From Euryarchaeota archaeon UBA10 (GTDB lineage Archaea > Thermoplasmatota > Poseidoniia > Poseidoniales > Poseidoniaceae): a stretch of 16,189 nt of DNA. Each line of letters opens with the position of its first letter. Positions within the stretch are counted from its first letter, which is position 1. The notes under the pieces were generated by a model. The model did not search any database. It was not told where the DNA came from and saw only the letters and a list, made by a program, of their open reading frames with translations. The translations under genes were made by a program, and so were the position numbers. Positions 6,652 through 14,510 of the stretch are shown here, piece by piece. Where the stretch lies: positions 3,706 to 19,894 of the forward strand of contig DAGO01000012.1 of NCBI GenBank assembly GCA_002498185.1, in the 5' to 3' direction.

Positions 6652-6688
6652 AATCAAAATATGATTTAGGTTGGTCAAGTAAATTCAA

Positions 6689-7072
6689 TCAATCGATTCT
6701 GAATAAGCATTCTTTAGGTCGGTTGAAGAACTTGTGACGATATTTTGCAATCAGCCTGTATCCTATGTCACGGATTGGTAAAGGAATTAACCAGAACAAA
6801 GGAAACCACATTTTGTAATACCACTTCATGTATAGTAGACATCTAATCCCCGCAGCTGAACGAATGTATGCATTTCCATTTCGAATTAGGTATACGGAAT
6901 CTGCATCTTGGTATTTCTGGGGCAATTTTGCAATCATGGTTTGCGCATCTTCGGAATTGATTGGTCTGTAACCGATATCTTGGCCTCTTGACAGTCTCTT
7001 GTCCAAAAATGTCGCAAGGCGGTGGCAGAGTCCACAGTCTCCATCTAGTAACAAGAAATCTCTTTCACTCAA
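6689..7072 (-). CDS. DCC-family (DUF393) thiol-disulfide oxidoreductase
   Basis: A 127-residue protein of the DCC/DUF393 family, predicted thioredoxin-fold oxidoreductases named for the DxxCxxC motif. Here it reads DGDCGLCH, with the redox pair Cys13 and Cys16 right after the first beta strand (FLLLDGDC). The middle has YRPINSEDAQTMIAKL and DSVYLIRNGNAYIRSAAG, typical of the family, which often carries a Ser/Asp-rich strand here. A hydrophobic stretch MWFPLFWLIPLPIRDIGYRLI suggests membrane association. The start is TTG at 7072, which overlaps the TGA of the upstream DUF2071 gene (TTGA). An excellent GGAGGT six bases before it supports this unusual start and translational coupling. The substrate is unknown; the company of an envelope-type operon suggests redox chemistry near the membrane. 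Confidence 0.85.
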   Translation of the reverse strand: MSERDFLLLDGDCGLCHRLATFLDKRLSRGQDIGYRPINSEDAQTMIAKLPQKYQDADSVYLIRNGNAYIRSAAGIRCLLYMKWYYKMWFPLFWLIPLPIRDIGYRLIAKYRHKFFNRPKECLFRID

Positions 7073-7806
7073 TCAGATACCTCCTCAATAGGCCATGTTA
7101 AGACATAAACTCCGAATGAAGTATGCACATACTGGGGATTCATTACATCAATTCCCAAATCGTATGATTCAGTTAGTGAATTATCGGTGATTGTGACTTC
7201 TCCATCTTGGAAAGTCCACGGCTCATGCAGAGTGTATGCCATGTGTAATTTCCCATTGTGTTCAGTGTATAGCGAATATCTTTCGAAAAGAAAGTACTCG
7301 AGTGTATCTTTCTTTGCTCCTCGCGCTGTACCGGTAAGTTTGCATTCTCCGATGAGACTCAATCCGTCACGCTTGCTTTTGGATTTCCACAAAAATTTGC
7401 CATCAGCAAAATTCAGTTTACATTTTGAGTAACGGTAAGGTAAGCCATATGCCTTAGGCGCATGCCAGCAGGTAATCCTGCTTTGAGCTTCTAGTGTCAA
7501 AAATAAAACTCCTGCCTTTCCATCTTTTCTGACATACGTTCTGATATTGAATTCAGGGAATGTCGAGATTCCGGGAACAGAAGGAAGGAACCTAGGTCTA
7601 ACGTTTTTCATTTGGAAAGGGATCACTCCAACATAGGCCTTACCTTCAAATAAATCTAATTCCAGTCCCTCTGGAATATACGGTTCAATCTTTTCAGGAT
7701 TGACTTCCCAGTGCATGAAAGTGAGATTTCTCCACTCTTGAGATAGAGCGTGTGGCCTATCTGGCATAGAGAATGGAAGGTGATGTCTACTTATTTCCCT
7801 AGCCAT
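7069..7806 (-). CDS. DUF2071 / YqjF-family protein
   Basis: The 245-residue protein matches the YqjF-like DUF2071 family, which has an acetoacetate-decarboxylase-like barrel and no firmly assigned reaction. Family features visible are HALSQEWRNLTFMHWEVNPE near the N-terminus, IPEGLELDLFEGKAYVGVIPF, then FPEFNIRTYVRKDGKAGVLF with the typical strand order, and a later ITCWHAPKAYGLPYRYSKC. It is soluble, with no signal peptide. The ATG at 7806 overlaps the end of the upstream gene by eight bases; an in-frame GTG at 7815 is possible. The downstream DCC gene overlaps its stop. The tight packing implies the three products are made together. Family membership is clear; function is not known. Confidence 0.85.
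   Translation of the reverse strand: MAREISRHHLPFSMPDRPHALSQEWRNLTFMHWEVNPEKIEPYIPEGLELDLFEGKAYVGVIPFQMKNVRPRFLPSVPGISTFPEFNIRTYVRKDGKAGVLFLTLEAQSRITCWHAPKAYGLPYRYSKCKLNFADGKFLWKSKSKRDGLSLIGECKLTGTARGAKKDTLEYFLFERYSLYTEHNGKLHMAYTLHEPWTFQDGEVTITDNSLTESYDLGIDVMNPQYVHTSFGVYVLTWPIEEVSD
7079..7084 (-). promoter_or_regulatory. Shine-Dalgarno site that fixes a TTG start
   Basis: GGAGGT on the minus strand lies six bases before the TTG at 7072, inside the end of the DUF2071 coding region. No in-frame ATG is available near the conserved N-terminus, so this site decides the start of the DCC protein. Confidence 0.75.
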
Positions 7807-10129
7807 TGAAAACACTCAGTAACCCGATATTGCTGGCATGGATTATTCCATTTACAAGACACCAAAGAGAAATTGGAATCAGTGCCCAACCCAATGCTTG
7901 TGAGAACGGTCCTGAACCGAAAGAGCCGAATGCGCGGGAAACAGCACCTCCCCAAGATGCAACGAACCTAATCAACAAAGTTAGCAGTCCCGCTACGAAA
8001 ATATGGACAATTAACAGAAGCGGGCCTATCAGGTAACCTATGCCACCAGTCAATGTTGTAGCAGCAACTCCTTGTGGAAGAGTGGCGGGGAATGCTAACC
8101 AAATGAACCAGCCCATCCAGAAACCAATCAATAGGTCTCTCTCCACGTCTTCAACTTCCCTCCAGTTTCTGAATCCCTCGGAATACATTTTGTGTAATCT
8201 GGTTGCTACAAACTCGATTTCTTTTGGAGTTCCAACTATTGCGGCCCTAATTGCCGCCGTAACAAACCAAAACAGCAGGCTCAGGTCTACCCAGGTTCGT
8301 ATGTCGTTATCACCCGGAACAAATGACATAATCATTGGAGCCAAATTAACCATCAAGAAACCGATTCCACCGGCTAGTGCTACGCTTCCCCACAAGGAGC
8401 CGGGCACTTGTGCTTCCTCCGGTACTTCGAACTTCTTACGAGGTAAGGCAACAAATAGCATAGCAAGACCAGGTCCCCAAAATAGACTTAGAGTCGAAAA
8501 GACCGATTGTTGTCCTCCATATCCGATATCGTCTATTGCGTCGATTATATCTTCAGAACTTGCAGTTCTACTAGCAGAGAAAGTTACGTGTCCTGATGAA
8601 TCGATTACCACAATCGAATCAGAAATACCCATTGGCATCCTTTGTGCAAACCTACTTTCGCTATCATCGATTAGAATAGGCCAAGTTGCGTTTGTGATAT
8701 CAGCGATGATGTCTAAGTCATCCATTCGAACATTTTCTCCTGTTACAACTTGAACTATGCTGACGTCATCTCCACGCCGGTCTGCAACATTTTCTAATTG
8801 TTTACTTTGGTCAACTGCATTTGAAGAAGCGGGTAGGGTAATTCCGATGACTACTGCATCCTTCCCATTCAGTAAATCGTCTAATGATACCGAACCGTTC
8901 CCGTTTTGGTGGAGGATGAATGATGGCGCTCTTGCATCATCTGCCACAATCGCTTCGCCTCCTAAATCAGGTAGGTCACTTGCTAGTGGTATCATCAAAA
9001 TTGCCATAATTACCAATGCTGCCATCAATGGTGGTGGAAGAAGTAATCCTTGCCTTAGCTGTGCGATTAGGTAGGCTAATACCGCAACAAATCCAGATAT
9101 AGAAAGCCAAAGGAAAGCGCTTGCTATAGGCTCTTCATCAGCTTCTACATTAAATCTGATAATTCCTTCATGGTCACAATTCTTGCCTGCGACTCCGTTG
9201 ATTCCAGTGTCAATTGTTTTCAAACATACAATCAGAACATTGTCTCCCGCAGGCAAGGGGTTTGTTCCCGTCCAAACGGTAGATGGCCTCCCCATGTCGT
9301 CATTTCTAGGATATTTTTCACTGGTCGCAGTAAACCCTTCTGCACGCATGTCTTCATCATACACTCTCTCCTCATCAGGTTCTACTGGTCCGTATATGTT
9401 TAGAGAAGTGAAGTCTTTGTCTAAATCATCAAATCCCCAAGGTAAAGTGGCAACGAGTTGGATATGCGCTAGCTTAGAATCGTCTACTGTAACTTCGACA
9501 ACTGGAGAGAATAGGTCGCCTTTGATGACAATCCCTCCAGCGAACTCTCCATCTCCTCCCCATTCAATATTAATATTGTAAGGACAGTTTGTCGATGCAG
9601 TCATTGAGTAAGTGATAACGTCATCTGGCCTTGCAGTGATATTTGCAAATTCAATTTGCGTACTCATGTTGTGTGCATCTGCTGAAGATTCATACACATT
9701 GGTGACAACTGTTCCAAAGTATGAGAAATTTCCGATCTGGACTTGTGTGTCTATCGTGACTGGGTTATTTGTTCGGCATTGGGCAAGAGGAAATCCAGTG
9801 CCTGCTTGCACGTATGCTGCTACGTATGTCGAGATCTCGAAAGAGCCGTTGAAGCCCATTTCAAGAGGTGGCATAGAGAGTGGGCCAATAGATGCAGACT
9901 GGCCAGTTGTAATCTGTACATTACCCATAGATGCGCCTTGATAGTCGCGGGTCAGGTTGACATTATTTTCTGTGCCACTGAGGTATATTCTGTGCAGTTC
10001 GTTGCCTTCCCACCTTACATATCCCGGCTTGTAGATTTCATCTTCACCAGATGCGTTTGAAACGATTGGAGTTATGGATGGAATGCATATGCAAACCAGT
10101 GCAAAAATTGCAATCCACCTCCTCTGCAT
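7799..10129 (-). CDS. Large exported/membrane protein with Cys-less thioredoxin-like domain
   Basis: The 776-residue protein begins with a signal peptide or anchor (MQRRWIAIFALVCICIPSITP). Residues about 30-335 form a beta-rich region predicted outside the membrane, with several Asn-x-Ser/Thr sites. Two membrane helices follow (about 337-357, 366-384). Residues about 400-536 read like a TlpA/AhpC-type thioredoxin fold: APSFILHQN, a strand AVVIGITLP, then WPILIDDSESRFAQRM and DSIVVIDSSGHVTF. The position of the redox CxxC has no Cys and the usual cis-Pro is missing, so it is probably not an oxidoreductase. About six further helices fill 545-768, a Yip1-like or DUF-type membrane region. The ATG at 10129 has GGTGGGA just upstream; an in-frame TTG at 10141 is less likely. 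It lies 36 bases after the DUF92 gene and overlaps the DUF2071 gene. The function is not recognised. Confidence 0.75.
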   Translation of the reverse strand: MQRRWIAIFALVCICIPSITPIVSNASGEDEIYKPGYVRWEGNELHRIYLSGTENNVNLTRDYQGASMGNVQITTGQSASIGPLSMPPLEMGFNGSFEISTYVAAYVQAGTGFPLAQCRTNNPVTIDTQVQIGNFSYFGTVVTNVYESSADAHNMSTQIEFANITARPDDVITYSMTASTNCPYNINIEWGGDGEFAGGIVIKGDLFSPVVEVTVDDSKLAHIQLVATLPWGFDDLDKDFTSLNIYGPVEPDEERVYDEDMRAEGFTATSEKYPRNDDMGRPSTVWTGTNPLPAGDNVLIVCLKTIDTGINGVAGKNCDHEGIIRFNVEADEEPIASAFLWLSISGFVAVLAYLIAQLRQGLLLPPPLMAALVIMAILMIPLASDLPDLGGEAIVADDARAPSFILHQNGNGSVSLDDLLNGKDAVVIGITLPASSNAVDQSKQLENVADRRGDDVSIVQVVTGENVRMDDLDIIADITNATWPILIDDSESRFAQRMPMGISDSIVVIDSSGHVTFSASRTASSEDIIDAIDDIGYGGQQSVFSTLSLFWGPGLAMLFVALPRKKFEVPEEAQVPGSLWGSVALAGGIGFLMVNLAPMIMSFVPGDNDIRTWVDLSLLFWFVTAAIRAAIVGTPKEIEFVATRLHKMYSEGFRNWREVEDVERDLLIGFWMGWFIWLAFPATLPQGVAATTLTGGIGYLIGPLLLIVHIFVAGLLTLLIRFVASWGGAVSRAFGSFGSGPFSQALGWALIPISLWCLVNGIIHASNIGLLSVFNG

Positions 10130-10165
10130 ATTCCCACCCAAGCGGTATGAGTTGAAGAACCCACA

Positions 10166-10906
10166 TCATAGATGTGGGAATCCTAGGTGCCACCACATTG
10201 CAAAAATTCCAAAGGTGATTGCGGCTGCATTTACAGTCCCTTTTGTCATCAGACCACGGTTCTCTAGAACTGCCCCCAAGACGCTGTCTACTTGGCATCC
10301 TAGCCAGCCTATTACAGCGACCAGTGCTGCTAATTCGACATTTGCATCTGACACAAATGCTAGTACTGCAATGATTGTTGACCCAACCAATGCTGCGAGT
10401 TGTCCGTTTGGAGAGAAACCTCCGTTTAATCCAGGCTCACACTTTTTCATTGTGGTAATCATTCTCACTCTCTCATCAAGACAACCAATTTCTGAAGCGA
10501 ATGTATCAGCAGCAGCTACTGAAACAGCAGCAGAGAATAACCAAACTCCGTTTTTGTGGTCATCTAAAATGAAAGCGATGATCGCTACCAAACCGGGTAG
10601 CCCTCCATTTGCCACGACATTGCCCCAACTTCTGTGACCGTCACTGGATTCAGAGAGGCCCTTAGCGGCTTTTTCTTCAAATCTCCATTTGGTTGCTTTG
10701 TGAGCGGTTCCTAGGAAACCGAGTAGGATTACAAGCCATGTCCAATGCCCAAGTGCACCAACGATTATTCCAAGAGCAGCTGCGGCATAAACGCCCAATC
10801 TGTCTAGTACCCGGTATTTCTCAGAAATGAGGATTAGCACCCCGACTATTCCAAAGGTAACTAGCATGTTACCTTGTTCTAGCCCAGGTTGCATGATGTC
10901 AATCAT
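10166..10906 (-). CDS. DUF92 integral membrane protein (VTE6/TMEM19-like)
   Basis: The 246-residue polytopic protein belongs to DUF92. Conserved blocks are ADTFASEIG (133-141), EPGLNGGFSPNG (157-168) and DSVLGAVLENRG (207-218) followed by GTVN, the family hallmark of acidic residues within membrane helices. About six hydrophobic segments are visible. Plant VTE6 of this family is a phytyl-phosphate kinase and the family is related to CTP-dependent lipid kinases, so a role in isoprenoid or lipid-phosphate metabolism is plausible here but inferred. The ATG at 10906 follows GGGGAGA; an in-frame TTG at 10918 is disfavoured. It is the first gene of a minus-strand operon with the thioredoxin-like membrane protein, DUF2071 and DCC genes. 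Confidence 0.85.
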   Translation of the reverse strand: MIDIMQPGLEQGNMLVTFGIVGVLILISEKYRVLDRLGVYAAAALGIIVGALGHWTWLVILLGFLGTAHKATKWRFEEKAAKGLSESSDGHRSWGNVVANGGLPGLVAIIAFILDDHKNGVWLFSAAVSVAAADTFASEIGCLDERVRMITTMKKCEPGLNGGFSPNGQLAALVGSTIIAVLAFVSDANVELAALVAVIGWLGCQVDSVLGAVLENRGLMTKGTVNAAAITFGIFAMWWHLGFPHL

Positions 10907-10955
10907 GTCTCTCCCCAATCACTCCCGACGGGAATCACCGTCTATACCTTGCCCC

Positions 10956-10962
10956 TATATTT
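10956..10962 (-). promoter_or_regulatory. TATA box of the DUF92 operon
   Basis: AAATATA on the minus strand is centred about 53 bases before the ATG at 10906, which predicts a start near 10931 and a leader of about 25 bases containing the GGGGAGA ribosome-binding site. The predicted start falls in a small palindrome, TCCCG-A-CGGGA (10923-10933). Confidence 0.45.
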
Positions 10963-10994
10963 GTTTCAAAAAAACGGTTTGTTAAGGTCACAAA

Positions 10995-12371
10995 TTACGA
11001 CGGAAGATGCATTACTGCGGCTAATATTTCTCTTCCAATCACCCACAAAGTAACAATCATCACTACAATCCAAAATAAACTCGCAATAACTTGTACTACG
11101 ATGTCTGTTTCCATGAAGAGCCAAGAAACAATCCAACTGCTACCATTCCACATAGCATGCCCCAATATTGCGAGTGAAATTCCGGTTACTGGGCTTCTTG
11201 GAAGATTCCAAACTTTGTCAAACGGTTTGTATAGCCAACCTCTGACAGTTCTTCCCATTGATGTCAACTCTCGCTGAGTGTTCACAATTTGTCCTGTTCC
11301 TCCATCAAATACAACCCAATTAGTTTGGTCCTGAGTATCCAAACTTTGTGTTTTAATCCCTCTTTTCGTACACAGGAACCAGCCTATTGAAACACCCGAT
11401 AGTCCGGTCCACAATGCGTGACCGGGTATTGAGCCAATTCCTCTGATTACAGTTGTTAGAGAGTACGTTACCGCTAATCCACTGAATGATCCCATTATGT
11501 ATTGCAGATTTTCCAGTAGTGCGAATCCTAGACCTACAGAGAAGCCAATCTGGAAACCTCTCTTTGGCGAATCAATCAGTTTGTACAAACTCAATACGAA
11601 AGCGGCTTTGCACAATTCTTCACCAACCGGTGCACTAACGGTGAGAATTAGGAATTCGCCGAATGTTCCCGGGCTCATTGAATAAATTCCTACAGAAATC
11701 AAGAGTAGTGGGAATAGTAAGGAATTGATTACAAGTGCAGGAAAAGTCGAAAGCATTCCAGCAATCAACATCTTTTCACCTTCAAGTTTAGTTGTCATTA
11801 TTTGGAAATGACGAGTAGAAAACGCCCACCAAGCATGCACGGGTAAAGAAAATCCAAACAGCCAAGCTGGCACTCCTACCAGTACTGCCAAAATCAACCA
11901 AATTGGTTCTTCGCTAATCATCGCAGGTAACAATCCCAAAAATGCGGTGATGACAGTTAATGTGAAAACAATCCAAAGAGTTGAGGTCGGTGGCATTTCA
12001 AGCGGGGGAGAATCCTTGACTAAATGATGTGAAAACGAGGTAGGAACAGGTGTCATCAACATCCTAGAATCGTTCAATACATGCTGAGTCTTCCCGGTAG
12101 GTGAAGGGTTGGCAACAATTACATGAGTTAATTTTGGTCTTCTGGCGTAGATGAAAATGAGTAGCAAAGGAACAGAACAAACCAAAGAAAAAATGGTTAA
12201 TTCAGAATCACCTTCTACAATTCCGAATAAAGACAAGACCATAACTTGTGCAATAATGTAAAGCAGTAAAACAATACCCAGCATTCGCCAAATTGTGCTC
12301 CAAGGTGAGGATTTAGAAGCTAATGCAAGACCTTTGGGAGGTGGCGTAAGTGGCGCCATCATGGTCTGCAT
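10995..12371 (-). CDS. PrsW-family intramembrane metalloprotease
   Basis: The 458-residue membrane protein carries PrsW motifs: PVGEELCKA with Glu251, Glu252 and Lys255, FALLENLQY with Glu287, GHALWTG with His318 and GHAMWNG with His405. Together these are the expected metal-binding and catalytic residues inside membrane helices. Eight or more hydrophobic segments are visible. The proline-rich N-terminus (APLTPPPKG) and the loop about 80-125 are soluble. The insertion between the two His motifs (about 335-395), with a WVVFDGGTGQIV segment, is a soluble loop. Bacterial PrsW cleaves an anti-sigma factor; archaea lack sigma factors, so the substrate here is unknown. The start ATG at 12371 fits a TATA-like box 25 bases upstream; a TTG at 12401 gives ten more residues and is less likely. 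The neighbouring small membrane gene is divergent. Confidence 0.88.
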   Translation of the reverse strand: MQTMMAPLTPPPKGLALASKSSPWSTIWRMLGIVLLLYIIAQVMVLSLFGIVEGDSELTIFSLVCSVPLLLIFIYARRPKLTHVIVANPSPTGKTQHVLNDSRMLMTPVPTSFSHHLVKDSPPLEMPPTSTLWIVFTLTVITAFLGLLPAMISEEPIWLILAVLVGVPAWLFGFSLPVHAWWAFSTRHFQIMTTKLEGEKMLIAGMLSTFPALVINSLLFPLLLISVGIYSMSPGTFGEFLILTVSAPVGEELCKAAFVLSLYKLIDSPKRGFQIGFSVGLGFALLENLQYIMGSFSGLAVTYSLTTVIRGIGSIPGHALWTGLSGVSIGWFLCTKRGIKTQSLDTQDQTNWVVFDGGTGQIVNTQRELTSMGRTVRGWLYKPFDKVWNLPRSPVTGISLAILGHAMWNGSSWIVSWLFMETDIVVQVIASLFWIVVMIVTLWVIGREILAAVMHLPS

Positions 12372-12391
12372 GTATGCGCCAGAGAGGATGG

Positions 12392-12398
12392 CATAAAC
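12392..12398 (-). promoter_or_regulatory. TATA-like element of the PrsW gene
   Basis: GTTTATG on the minus strand is centred about 25 bases before the ATG at 12371 and predicts a leaderless transcript starting there. The match to a TATA consensus is only moderate. Confidence 0.4.
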
Positions 12399-12529
12399 CA
12401 ATTTTGCCTAGGTCCCCGCTCAGTTCGCCCATCACTCGTCACTGAAACAGCAGTCCGCTCAAGTGCGCTCATCATCGCAGGGATTAGCCCTAGTGGGCTT
12501 TGGCGTTTAACCATCCGGTTGAGATAAAC

Positions 12530-12556
12530 ACTCATTCATTAGCAAATAGAATGAGT
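12530..12556 (+). repeat. 8-bp perfect inverted repeat before the small membrane gene
   Basis: ACTCATTC (12530-12537) and GAATGAGT (12549-12556) are perfect inverted copies around an 11-base AT-rich spacer. The repeat ends seven bases before the ATG at 12564, where the core promoter of this gene is expected. The rest of the divergent 12372-12563 region also holds AGCCC-tagt-GGGCT (12486-12499) and nothing else that I recognise. Confidence 0.6.
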
Positions 12557-12563
12557 TCTTCAT

Positions 12564-12872
12564 ATGAGTTGGGCGGATTGGTTGTTTGCTCCCAGAATAG
12601 ACCACAGGGGTTGGCAAACTCCCAGTGAAGCATCTAGGATATTTTTGATAATCACCTTGCTAATAGTGGGTTGGTGGTATTGGGAATCAACTCACGAAAA
12701 CCTCGCAATTTGGATTGGCATGACCATCTTGGTTTCAACACCGATATTGACTGTAGGATGGTACCTCCTATCTCTTGTTGCCAAAAATAGGGATGTGCAA
12801 CTACTGACTCCTAAGGTAAAGAAACCCTTGGAAGAGAAAGGAAGGCTTCCTTCTCAATTCAAGAATCCGTAA
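12564..12872 (+). CDS. Small two-helix membrane protein, unknown
   Basis: The 102-residue protein starts MSWADWLFAPRIDHRGWQTP and then has two hydrophobic segments (about 25-40 and 48-72) rich in Trp and Ile. It ends in a basic tail (KVKKPLEEKGRLPSQFK). I do not recognise a family. The Trp-rich amphipathic N-terminus may lie along the membrane, with both termini probably cytoplasmic. The ATG is preceded by an inverted repeat rather than a clear ribosome-binding site, which would fit leaderless expression. The gene is divergent from the PrsW protease and its last 19 bases overlap the end of the convergent dehydrogenase gene. It could be a partner or substrate of the protease, which is speculation from position only. 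Confidence 0.65.
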   Translation: MSWADWLFAPRIDHRGWQTPSEASRIFLIITLLIVGWWYWESTHENLAIWIGMTILVSTPILTVGWYLLSLVAKNRDVQLLTPKVKKPLEEKGRLPSQFKNP

Positions 12873-14485
12873 GTCCAATCGTGCGGAGGAGCGAAAGTCT
12901 CCTTGATCGAACGTGGACTGACCCAGCGAAGCAGATTCAATGGCGAACCCGCCTTGTCATTAGTTCCACTTCCTCTTGCACCACCAAATGGCTGCTGTCC
13001 TACAACTGCACCAGTAGGCTTGTCGTTGATGTAGAAGTTGCCTGCGCTGAATCGAAGAGCTTTCAAAGCGGTCTCAATATTCCTGCGGTCGGTAGCGAAA
13101 ATCGAACCGGTCAATGCGTATTCAGATGTCGAATCACACACTTCTAGGATTCTCTCAAAGTCGCTGTCAGGATAGATATGGATTGAAAGTACTGGGCCGA
13201 ATATTTCCTCAGCCATTGATTCATATCTCGAATCCTTGCAAAGAATTGTGGTTGGCTCAATGAAGTAACCGGTCTTGTCATCATATCCTCCACCGGTCAC
13301 AATTTCGCAACTTGGGTCTTCTTTTGCCCTATCGATATATCCGGTGATATTGTCGAATGACTTTCTGTCGATAACTGCAGACATGAAGTTGGAGAAGTCT
13401 CTTGGGTCGCCCATTCGAATCTTTGAAACTTCTTCGCAGTATTCATCCTTGATCGCTTCCCAGACGCTTTCAGGGATGTAAGCACGGCTTGCCGCACTGC
13501 ACTTTTGTCCTTGGAATTCGAATGCACCACGAAGCAGTGCAACGGTTAGAGCACGCTTGTCACAGTCAGGGTGTGCAACGATGAAATCCTTGCCCCCGGT
13601 CTCTCCAACAATTCTTGGGTAGGAACGCATGTTCTCTAGGTTGTTTGCAATGTCCTTCCACATCTTTCTGAATACCGCAGTCGAGCCCGTGAAGTGAACC
13701 CCTGCGAGTTCTGGATGAGACATACAGATGTCTCCAACAACACTCGCTTTACCTGGGATGAAATTGATCACACCGGGTGGTAAACCGGCATCCATCATCA
13801 AGCGCATTAATCTATAATTCGACACATAGGAGTTCCTTGACGGCTTCCAAACACCAGTATTGCCCATGATTGCCGCACTTGAAGGAAGGTTTGCTGCAAT
13901 GCTGCTAAAGTTGAATGGAGTTACACTAAACACGAACCCTTCAAGTGGTCTAACTTCGCTTGAATTCCACATTGAAGACGGTGACACAGGAGGTTGAAGG
14001 TCCTCGTAGATTTGACGGCAGTAGTCGCTGTTGAATCTCCAGAAATCGATTAATTCACAAGCGGAATCGATTTCTGCTTGGTGGCAAGTCTTCGATTGAT
14101 TTAGCATAGTTGATGCATTTATCTCAGCACGGCGTGGGCCTGCTAGCAATTCGCTAGCTTTCAGGAAAATAGCACAACGTGATTCCCAAGGCATAGTTGA
14201 CCACATTTCATGAGCCGCTAAGGCAGCCTCGATGGCAGATTTAACTTCCTTTTCTCCGGCCATGTGCACTCTTGCGATAACGTGACTGTGGTCGTGTGGC
14301 ATTACTTGCTCAACAACATCTCCAGTGAATACTTCTTCACCGTTGATGATACAGGGGATTTCCAAAACTTCTCTTTCCTGCTTTTCTAGTTCAGCCTTCA
14401 GTAGGGTTCTCTCATTGCTTCCTGGGAGGTATCCAAGAACTGGTTCATTGACAGGGGTTGGGGGTCGAACGACGTTGTTCACCAT
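12854..14485 (-). CDS. pruA: 1-pyrroline-5-carboxylate dehydrogenase, ALDH4A1-like
   Basis: The 543-residue aldehyde dehydrogenase oxidises glutamate semialdehyde, in equilibrium with pyrroline-5-carboxylate, to glutamate with NAD+; this is the second step of proline degradation. Family signatures are NEPVLGYLPGS at the N-terminus, TPFNFSSIAANLP, WKPS (Lys214), HFTGS, GETGGKDF with the general base Glu295, and GQKCSAASR with the nucleophile Cys329. The C-terminal NFYINDKPTG and QQPFGGARGSGTNDK complete the match. The whole length follows the mitochondrial ALDH4A1/Bacteroidetes type more than the bacterial PutA/RocA type. The ATG at 14485 is supported by a TATA box 27-29 bases upstream and a GGGGTGG just before it; an in-frame GTG at 14509 would put the promoter inside the gene. 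No proline dehydrogenase gene lies in the window. Confidence 0.93.
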   Translation of the reverse strand: MVNNVVRPPTPVNEPVLGYLPGSNERTLLKAELEKQEREVLEIPCIINGEEVFTGDVVEQVMPHDHSHVIARVHMAGEKEVKSAIEAALAAHEMWSTMPWESRCAIFLKASELLAGPRRAEINASTMLNQSKTCHQAEIDSACELIDFWRFNSDYCRQIYEDLQPPVSPSSMWNSSEVRPLEGFVFSVTPFNFSSIAANLPSSAAIMGNTGVWKPSRNSYVSNYRLMRLMMDAGLPPGVINFIPGKASVVGDICMSHPELAGVHFTGSTAVFRKMWKDIANNLENMRSYPRIVGETGGKDFIVAHPDCDKRALTVALLRGAFEFQGQKCSAASRAYIPESVWEAIKDEYCEEVSKIRMGDPRDFSNFMSAVIDRKSFDNITGYIDRAKEDPSCEIVTGGGYDDKTGYFIEPTTILCKDSRYESMAEEIFGPVLSIHIYPDSDFERILEVCDSTSEYALTGSIFATDRRNIETALKALRFSAGNFYINDKPTGAVVGQQPFGGARGSGTNDKAGSPLNLLRWVSPRSIKETFAPPHDWTYGFLN

Positions 14486-14488
14486 ATC

Positions 14489-14503
14489 CACCCCGAAGGG
14501 GTG
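14489..14503 (-). promoter_or_regulatory. GC-rich palindrome between TATA box and start of pruA
   Basis: CACCCC-TTC-GGGGTG is a perfect 6-bp-arm inverted repeat lying between the TATA box and the ATG of pruA, and just past the stop of msrA. It could be an operator at the transcription start or a 3' hairpin on the msrA message. Confidence 0.45.
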
Positions 14504-14510
14504 TGGCACA

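Noticed and set aside
8040..8753. A 237-codon open frame on the plus strand
   Set aside because: It lies wholly opposite the well-supported 776-residue membrane protein and has a low-complexity Ser/Thr/Pro-rich composition typical of an antisense shadow.
7799..10129. An active peroxiredoxin or thioredoxin
   Set aside because: The thioredoxin-like domain has no cysteine at the active-site position.
10074..10637. A 187-codon open frame on the plus strand
   Set aside because: It is antisense to the DUF92 gene, whose conserved motifs are clear. The translation has no recognisable domain.
12372..12563. A tRNA or small RNA in the largest gene-free stretch
   Set aside because: No cloverleaf or T-arm consensus could be read on either strand. 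Only short inverted repeats are present.
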